This document shows, one piece after another, positions 1 to 5,300 of a stretch of 5,698 bases of DNA; position 1 is the stretch's first letter; each line of letters begins with the position of its first letter. The notes below the pieces were generated by a model. That model searched no databases. It saw only the letters and a program-made list of their open reading frames with translations, and was not told where the DNA came from. Position numbers and translations under genes: made by a program. Origin of the DNA: an uncultured Clostridia bacterium. Its GTDB lineage: Bacteria > Bacillota > Clostridia > Oscillospirales > Acutalibacteraceae. The DNA lies in NCBI GenBank assembly GCA_947165615.1, contig CAMVBD010000117.1, positions 1-5,698 on the forward strand, read 5' to 3'.

Positions 1-451
1 TCGCCGTTCCTCTTAACTCTGTTGCTACGTCTCTCGATAATCCTTTGGTATTACTGCCGGTCTCATCTACATCCAGATTCTTATATGCTTTCAGTTCATT
101 CAGCATATCGTAGATCGTGACTTCGATACCGCCGTTTTCCTCATCAATGACATGTGTGGTAAGCTGAACCTCATCTATGAAAAGAAAGAATTTTTGGTCA
201 TGATCGGCAAGAACGATTTTTTCCACATGCTCACAGAGTGTAATTGGATTGCGATATTTGTAATTCCGTCTTTGATCCAGTTCGATTTTGATGATCTGTT
301 CCGGAGCAACACCCTCGGACAGCAGATAATCGTAGAACAACTCAAATAACAGAACGGATTTTCCGCAGCGGCGTATCCCTGTGATAACTTTTATTTCTCC
401 ATTCCACATGTAATGAACAAGCTGATGAAGATAAGAATCCCTTTTTACCAT
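1..451 (-). CDS. AAA_14/DUF4143-type ATPase, 5' part (cut by window edge)
   Basis: Reading the minus strand from ATG at 451-449 gives 150 open codons running off the left edge. A Walker A loop GIRRCGKS lies at residues 25-32 and a Walker B strand FFLFIDEVQ at 88-96. An ETGSN motif at 130-134 and a following LSRDVATELRG stretch (138-148) match the sensor region of the AAA_14 family. Those proteins are usually about 400 residues and carry a C-terminal DUF4143 domain, which would lie outside the window. The start is supported by GAGGTG about 7 bases upstream. They are presumed cytoplasmic ATP-binding proteins; their cellular role is poorly known, and I assign none. The gene is divergent from the pilin-like operon and more AT-rich than it, so it probably marks a locus boundary. 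Family call is firm; function and link to the neighbours are not. Confidence 0.9.
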   Translation of the reverse strand, partial: MVKRDSYLHQLVHYMWNGEIKVITGIRRCGKSVLLFELFYDYLLSEGVAPEQIIKIELDQRRNYKYRNPITLCEHVEKIVLADHDQKFFLFIDEVQLTTHVIDEENGGIEVTIYDMLNELKAYKNLDVDETGSNTKGLSRDVATELRGTA

Positions 452-466
452 TATTACACCTCGTAC

Positions 467-486
467 TTTGGACGTATGCGTCCGAA
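467..486. promoter_or_regulatory. Dyad in the ATPase leader, operator-like (left copy)
   Basis: GGACGTATGCGTCC (470-483) is an imperfect palindrome. Allowing two mismatched pairs it extends to 467-486, with 16 of 20 bases paired. It shares an 11-base half-site, ACTTTGGACGT (465-475), with the reverse complement of the dyad at 537-566, at the same distance from the centre. It lies just downstream of the candidate ATPase promoter and 15 bases before the ATPase start. That position suits a repressor operator, or a leader hairpin. The binding protein is unknown. Confidence 0.5.
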
Positions 487-496
487 TCTCGATGTT

Positions 497-525
497 AGTA
501 TGCCACATTATTCTCAAAAAATCAA
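497..525 (-). promoter_or_regulatory. Candidate sigma-70-type promoter for the ATPase
   Basis: On the minus strand, TTGATT (plus positions 520-525) is followed after exactly 17 bases by CATACT (497-502). Each hexamer matches the consensus at 4 of 6 positions. Transcription would start near 490, placing the left dyad inside the first 25 transcribed bases. No comparably good promoter was found pointing toward the pilin-like genes. The call rests on hexamers and spacing alone. Confidence 0.35.
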
Positions 526-536
526 GTGGTTCATCT

Positions 537-566
537 GAAACTTATGACGTGCACGTCCAAAGTTTC
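537..566. promoter_or_regulatory. 30-bp near-perfect palindrome before the pilin-like operon (right copy)
   Basis: The arms are GAAACTT (537-543) and AAGTTTC (560-566), enclosing a perfect 12-base palindrome GACGTGCACGTC (546-557). Only two base pairs mismatch, so 26 of 30 bases pair. The half ACGTCCAAAGT (553-563) is the exact reverse complement of the half-site at 465-475. It ends 4 bases before the ribosome binding site of the first pilin-like gene. It is probably an operator for a dimeric regulator. A leader hairpin or a recombination site are alternatives. Confidence 0.55.
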
Positions 567-584
567 ATGTGAAAGGTAAAGCAA

Positions 585-995
585 ATGATAATCACAAAAA
601 ACAAAAAAGCGGAGGGATACATTGATATCTGCGTCGGCGTTGTGGCGTTGCTCTGTGTTCTTGTCCTGACTATTAATATCTATTCCTTCTTCACCCTGAA
701 GCAGGATTTAGACGAGATCTCAGAACAACTCATTCAGGTTGCCACCTACAACGGCTGTTTCTCGGACGAGTTCAATCAACGCGCGAACGATCTGAAGACA
801 CAATTCTTCGATTTTGATTACACGGTTTCCGCGTCTTCCTATTACAACGCGGCGCTGAAAAAAGTGCAGCTCGGACAGAAAATGACTGTCACCGTATCGG
901 TTCAGACAAAACTGGTCGGCGTCGGCGTGGTCAGTGTTCCCATTACCTGTACCTCAACGCGAAGCGGCATCTCGGAAAAGTATTGGAAAGGATGA
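585..995 (+). CDS. DUF4320/TadE-like pseudopilin, first gene of the operon
   Basis: This 136-residue protein has a short basic N-terminus (residues 1-10), then EGYIDICVG and a single hydrophobic segment at about 15-36. The exported part has a helical stretch followed by beta-rich sequence ending VPITCTSTRSG. The shape and the GYID start resemble the DUF4320 family, which is found in Clostridia next to Tad pilus genes; that assignment is from memory of the family. It would be a minor pilin or pseudopilin, anchored in the membrane before assembly. Cleavage after Gly-11 by a prepilin peptidase is possible but unproven. The start at 585 has GAAAGG 8 bases upstream. It is followed after 5 bases by a related gene, so the two are probably co-transcribed. 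Confidence 0.7.
   Translation: MIITKNKKAEGYIDICVGVVALLCVLVLTINIYSFFTLKQDLDEISEQLIQVATYNGCFSDEFNQRANDLKTQFFDFDYTVSASSYYNAALKKVQLGQKMTVTVSVQTKLVGVGVVSVPITCTSTRSGISEKYWKG
985..991 (+). promoter_or_regulatory. Ribosome binding site fixing the start of the second pilin-like gene
   Basis: GGAAAGG lies 9 bases before ATG at 1001. It directly touches ATG at 992 and overlaps the upstream TTG at 983, so neither of those starts is properly spaced. It lies inside the last codons of the preceding gene, which favours translational coupling. Confidence 0.7.
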
Positions 996-1000
996 TCGGT

Positions 1001-1471
1001 ATGCGAAACAAAAAAGGCGAAATCTATGTGACCGTCTGTGTGTTTATGCTGATTATCTTTATGATCTTTTCCGCTGTATTTACATTTGCGTCGGCAATCT
1101 CACTGATCAGGGTACAGGAAACGAACACCGAGATCGTGTTTGACTCTTTTGTCGCCAATAACTCCATCCTGATTTTCAACAATATCAAGATGGGCAAAAA
1201 CGCGACCGACAATGTTAACACCACGAAATACAACCAGATGCTCGCGGAATTCTGTTCATTGACCAAAAACGGCGCGCGGTATTACTGCTATGACAACGAC
1301 GGTCATGAAAAGTTCAATATCACTGCGCCGACGATCGGGTTCCTTGAAGATAAGCAGCTGGAGCTGTATGTCACATACACCATGCGTGTACCGATCCGGT
1401 TCGCAGGGATAACTGTTGCGACGGCAACGATCCCTGTCAATATCACCTCCGAGCTGCGGTCAAAAACTTAA
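1001..1471 (+). CDS. TadE-like pseudopilin, second gene of the operon
   Basis: The product is 156 residues from ATG 1001. Residues 1-5 are basic (MRNKK), followed by GEIYVTVCV and a strong hydrophobic segment at about 8-33. The remainder is exported and ends in beta-rich sequence, VPIRFAGITVATATIPVNITS. It resembles the preceding protein in layout: basic tip, G-x-I motif, one membrane helix, and a C-terminal P-[IV]-x-x-TS. The two are therefore probably paralogous minor pilins of a Tad-like system, perhaps forming a heteromeric tip. Cys-85 and Cys-96 in the exported part could form a disulfide. In-frame starts at 983 (TTG) and 992 (ATG) exist but are badly placed relative to GGAAAGG. I do not recognise a named gene. 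Confidence 0.65.
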   Translation: MRNKKGEIYVTVCVFMLIIFMIFSAVFTFASAISLIRVQETNTEIVFDSFVANNSILIFNNIKMGKNATDNVNTTKYNQMLAEFCSLTKNGARYYCYDNDGHEKFNITAPTIGFLEDKQLELYVTYTMRVPIRFAGITVATATIPVNITSELRSKT

Positions 1472-1503
1472 GGTGAAACTGTGTCTGCACTGATAACAAT
1501 TTT

Positions 1504-1572
1504 CTGTTTTGCCGAAAACAGTAGATATTCCGAAGCAATTCGGGTATTGTGGATCTGCGCCGCAAAACGGCG
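1504..1572 (+). other. Three consecutive small stem-loops in the intergenic leader
   Basis: Hairpin 1 is CTGTTTT (1504-1510) pairing with AAAACAG (1515-1521) over a GCCG loop. Hairpin 2 is CCGAA (1530-1534) pairing with TTCGG (1539-1543) over GCAA, a GNRA-type tetraloop. Hairpin 3 is CGCCG (1558-1562) pairing with CGGCG (1568-1572) over CAAAA. None is followed by a T tract, so they do not look like intrinsic terminators. They could be RNA processing or stability elements between the pseudopilin and dockerin genes. The pairing is seen directly; the function is inferred. Confidence 0.4.
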
Positions 1573-1594
1573 ACAAAGAAAGTGAGGTTTATAT

Positions 1595-2290
1595 ATGAAC
1601 GCTAAAATATCCATCAAAAAGAAGAATCTGATCGCAGGCATTGTTGCCGCTGTGGTTGTGATCGGTTTATTTCTCATCATCCCCCTGCTTGGCGGCGCTT
1701 TGCATAACACAGCAGAAGCCGCCCAGAGTCCCATCCGTTACCACGGCGACGTGGACGGTGACGGCGAGGTTTCCGCGGCGGACGCGAGGCTGTCGCTGCG
1801 CGCCTGCGTTGGACTGGAGGATTATGCCCCCGGGAGTTACCGGTTTGTAAATGCGGATTACGACGGCGACGGAGAGATCAGCGCCTCAGACGCGCAAATG
1901 ATCCTTCGCACGGCAGTCGGATTGGAACCGCTGATCGAAAGCGATTTTTCCGAGGAATCCACTGAACTGCCTTTGTCCCCGGAGGATGAGGAACGGTTAC
2001 GGGCAGAGGAAGAAGCCAAGAAAAAAGATCACGAACAGCAGCCCACGCCGTCCGAGACGGAACCTGCGCCGGAAGGGCCGGTGTATCGGGGGGACGGAAT
2101 CAACACCTGTATGGTGTGCGGACTCCCTTGCAGCTCCGATGAATACGGGAATGACGCCTGCGCCTTCGGTGGCTGCACGCGAGCCTTTACTCCCTTCACC
2201 TGTATGCACTGCGGCGAGAATGTCCCCGCCAACACCTGTCATACCTGTACCAACCCGACGTATATCATCACTGAAGAACCGGTTAAATAA
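1595..2290 (+). CDS. Membrane-anchored dockerin protein with Cys-rich C-terminus
   Basis: The start is set by AGTGAGG 7 bases upstream. The 231 residues comprise a lysine-rich tip (1-10) and a hydrophobic helix at about 11-35. AEAAQ (40-44) follows and could be a signal peptidase site. Two type I dockerin repeats come next, with calcium-loop aspartates at 52, 54, 56, 63 and at 88, 90, 92, 99, each loop followed by a helix ending AVGLE or CVGLE. An acidic and then charged linker (about 115-160) is rich in Glu, Lys and Pro. The C-terminus (172-218) has nine cysteines at 172, 175, 179, 189, 194, 203, 206, 215 and 218, including CxxC pairs like zinc ribbons. Dockerins bind cohesins extracellularly with calcium, but no cohesin is visible here. 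A dockerin next to the membrane anchor rather than at the C-terminus is unusual. It is probably a scaffold or anchoring part of the surface structure. Confidence 0.8.
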   Translation: MNAKISIKKKNLIAGIVAAVVVIGLFLIIPLLGGALHNTAEAAQSPIRYHGDVDGDGEVSAADARLSLRACVGLEDYAPGSYRFVNADYDGDGEISASDAQMILRTAVGLEPLIESDFSEESTELPLSPEDEERLRAEEEAKKKDHEQQPTPSETEPAPEGPVYRGDGINTCMVCGLPCSSDEYGNDACAFGGCTRAFTPFTCMHCGENVPANTCHTCTNPTYIITEEPVK

Positions 2291-2310
2291 ATGATATACA
2301 ATACCACTGC

Positions 2311-2338
2311 GGTGCTGACAGAAGTCGGCTCCTTTTTT
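2311..2338 (+). terminator. Intrinsic terminator between dockerin and adhesin genes
   Basis: GCTGAC (2314-2319) pairs with GTCGGC (2324-2329), with one T-G wobble, over an AGAA loop. One mismatch further out, GG (2311-2312) pairs with CC (2331-2332). TTTTTT follows at 2333-2338. It is correctly oriented to end transcription after the dockerin gene. The adhesin start is only 32 bases on, leaving no room for a full promoter after it. Partial read-through or regulated attenuation is therefore more likely than a hard stop. Confidence 0.7.
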
Positions 2339-2340
2339 CA

Positions 2341-2355
2341 TGCAATATCATTGCA
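2341..2355 (+). other. Hairpin abutting the adhesin ribosome binding site
   Basis: TGCAAT (2341-2346) and ATTGCA (2350-2355) form a perfect 6-bp inverted repeat with a 3-base loop. The last base touches the AGAAAGGA ribosome binding site (2355-2362). AATGATAT (2290-2297), overlapping the dockerin stop codon, can instead pair with ATATCATT (2345-2352), so the two pairings exclude each other. A role in read-through or translation control is possible but unproven. Confidence 0.4.
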
Positions 2356-2370
2356 GAAAGGACAGAATGA

Positions 2371-5300
2371 ATGGATAAATCTAAAACGAGAAAGATCCTG
2401 ACGTCCGTTCTCGCAGTACTGCTGATCTTTTCGATGTTTTCCGAAACAGCCCTTGCCCTTTCAGGTGATGGCTCGCATATCGGACATACGGGAGGCGGCA
2501 GCTCGGTAAGCGGCGCATACCTAGTCCCTTCCAGTAATGCCGATCATCACGTCGGTTTCCGTTTTTCCTGGCTCACGCTCGGCTCAGACGGTTACTACTC
2601 ACGGAAAGCCGCGCTTGATGTGTTTTACAACGGATATAACCCCAATTCGTCGTGGGGATATCATATCAAGGCGACTGTCAACGGAACGACGTATCGGAAT
2701 CTAAGCAAATATGAGTACAAACGGTATTTCGATTCTTTGACAATCGACCGTGAGTATTACTCGACCAGCACGGCGTACAAGTATTGCAACCGAACGGATA
2801 TCCCTGTGGTTCTCCCTGCCGACGAAGACGCGATGACGACCTGGGGCACAAAAGAAGCCAATATGAATATCATTCTGAATAAGATGGTATCCGGCGCGAC
2901 CGTTGCCAACATGAAATCATCCGACTTCATCTTTATTGAACCTATCTATAGGGTCAAGATCGAAAATACGAACTACTGCATAACCGTGACCGAAATGGGT
3001 CTGATCGGATGTGTTGTATGCTCCGCGACTTCAACCGGCAACGAGGGTTCGGGGTATGGCTCCGGTTGGGTCACGATCAGGCGGTACACCAATTTAAATT
3101 GGCCGGACGCCCTAAAAACCGATTCGGCCCATGCGGGGATCTCCGCAGGTACAACGCTTTCCAGTGCCACCAGTTTTCAAAATATGGTTAACAAAGGATA
3201 TGGCTTGATGGTCGTGTGGAACACAAACCCGCATCTGTTGTCTGTTTACTACACCACAGGTACGGGAGATTCCTCACTGAAGATCAGCAGCAGCTATAAG
3301 CTGGCGTCTGATTTTGCCAGCTACAGCTCAAGCTATATCCGAAACAGCGCAAACAATTATTATACACAAAGCGTATACTATGACAATAACCTGACGCTGA
3401 TGAACGGTAACAGCTCCGGCTTCAACCTGACGAGAGACTACTATAGTTTCTCGAAGTGGCAGAAAGATGGAACAAGTCAGCTTTTCAGCGGTGGAACTGC
3501 ATATAAGGCATCCTCGCTGGAGTCAACGGTTTCGACCGGCGACAGATCCATAACGTTAACCGCTGTCTGGACGCCGAAGCCGTATAAGATCACGTATAAC
3601 CTTAACGGCGGTAAGATCGGCAGTTCAACGACCAACCCGGTTCAGAATTACAACTATGAGACAGACGTTTACATCGGCAACTACTCCTCCGGGGCGACTG
3701 CCTACGCTACGCCCACAAGGGACGGTTATGATTTCGGCGGCTGGAAGTATACCGGCACTACCATCGGATACTGGACCAAGGATAACGTCTATGCCAATAA
3801 ATACCACAAAGGACAATGGGAGCACGGTGATATTACCCTGTATGCCCAGTGGTCGAAGAAAGCCTACACCGTGACATACAATGCCAACGGCGGTACCGGT
3901 GCGCCGGCAGCACAGACCAAAACACATGGCGTCGATCTGACCTTGTCGTCTACAAAACCGACCCGCACCGGCTACGATTTTGTGTCGTGGAATACAAAAA
4001 CCGACGGCACAGGTACGACGTATAAGCCCGGTGCAAAGTACACGACGAACGCCAACTTGACGCTGTACGCGCAGTGGTCGAAAAAGACTTATACTGTCAC
4101 GTATAACGCGAACGGAGGTTCCGGCGCTCCTTCGGCACAGACCAAAACGCACGGGGTCGATCTCACCTTGAGTTCCACAAAGCCCACGAGAGACGGCTAC
4201 GATTTTACTGGCTGGAACACCAAGAGCGACGGCAAAGGAACGGCTTACGCTTCAGGCGGCAAGTATACGAAGAACGAAAGCGTTACGTTATACGCGCAGT
4301 GGAAGCTGAAAACCTACACGGTTTCATATAACGCCAACGGCGGTTCGGGCGCTCCTTCGGCGCAGACGAAAACGCACGGCGTGGATTTGACGCTCTCCTC
4401 TGCTAAACCGACCAGAGACGGGTACAACTTCACAGGCTGGAATACCAAGAGTGACGGCAAAGGCACGGCCTACGCATCAGGTGCAAAATACACCAGAAAC
4501 GAAAGCGTGACCTTATATGCCCAGTGGTCGATAAAGACGTATACCGTCACGTATAATGCCAACGGCGGCTCCGAAGCTCCGGCATCTCAAACTAAAACTC
4601 ACGGCGTCGACCTGACGCTGAGTTCCGCAAAGCCCTCGAGGGATGGCTACGATTTTACCGGCTGGAACACTAAGAGCGACGGCAAGGGCACGTCCTACGC
4701 CTCCGGCGGCAAGTATACGAAGAATGAAAGTGTTACGCTGTATGCCCAATGGAAACTCAAAACCTATACCGTAACGTACAATGCGAACGGCGGTTCCGGT
4801 GCTCCTTCGGCACAGGCCAAGACGCATGGCACCGATTTGACGCTGAGTTCCACGAAACCGACCAGAACCGGTTACGATTTCACCGGCTGGAACACCATGA
4901 GCGACGGCAAAGGCACAGCTTACGCATCGGGCGCCAAGTACACCAAAAACGAAAGCGTGACTTTATATGCCCAATGGAAAATCAATACTTACACTGTGAC
5001 ATATAACGCCAATGGCGGTACCGGCGCGCCCGGAGCACAGACGAAAACGTATGGGAAGGATCTCACCCTTTCTTCAACGAAGCCGACACGTACCGGTTAT
5101 ACCTTTACGTCATGGAACACAAAAGCAGACGGAAAAGGAACGACCTACGCTTCCGGTGGGAAATACACGAGAAATGCCAATCTGACGCTTTTTGCGATCT
5201 GGACGCCCATCACCTACAACGTGAAGTTTAACGGCAACGGCTCGACCTCGGGTTCTATGGGGAATCAGTCCCACACCTATGATACTGCCAAGGCTTTGAC

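Noticed and set aside
152..349. Plus-strand 65-codon open frame
   Set aside because: It lies antisense to the ATPase gene, which has clear Walker motifs, and it has no ribosome binding site.
484..570. A plus-strand promoter for the pilin-like operon
   Set aside because: No -35/-10 pair with acceptable hexamers and 16-18 base spacing could be found; weak pairs were not good enough to annotate.
983..1000. Upstream TTG (983) or ATG (992) as start of the second pseudopilin
   Set aside because: The only ribosome binding site (985-991) overlaps or touches them; the ATG at 1001 has proper spacing and gives the expected basic N-terminus.
1504..1521. First intergenic hairpin as an intrinsic terminator
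   Set aside because: It is followed by GTAGATATTCC with no T run, and the stem is AT-rich.
1468..2341. Minus-strand open frames of 88, 114 and 68 codons
   Set aside because: They overlap the dockerin gene, whose calcium loops are unmistakable; their translations are low-complexity shadows with no supporting ribosome binding site.
3865..5214. Tandem repeats as CRISPR or non-coding satellite
   Set aside because: The period is exactly 75 codons in an open frame, and differences are concentrated at third codon positions.
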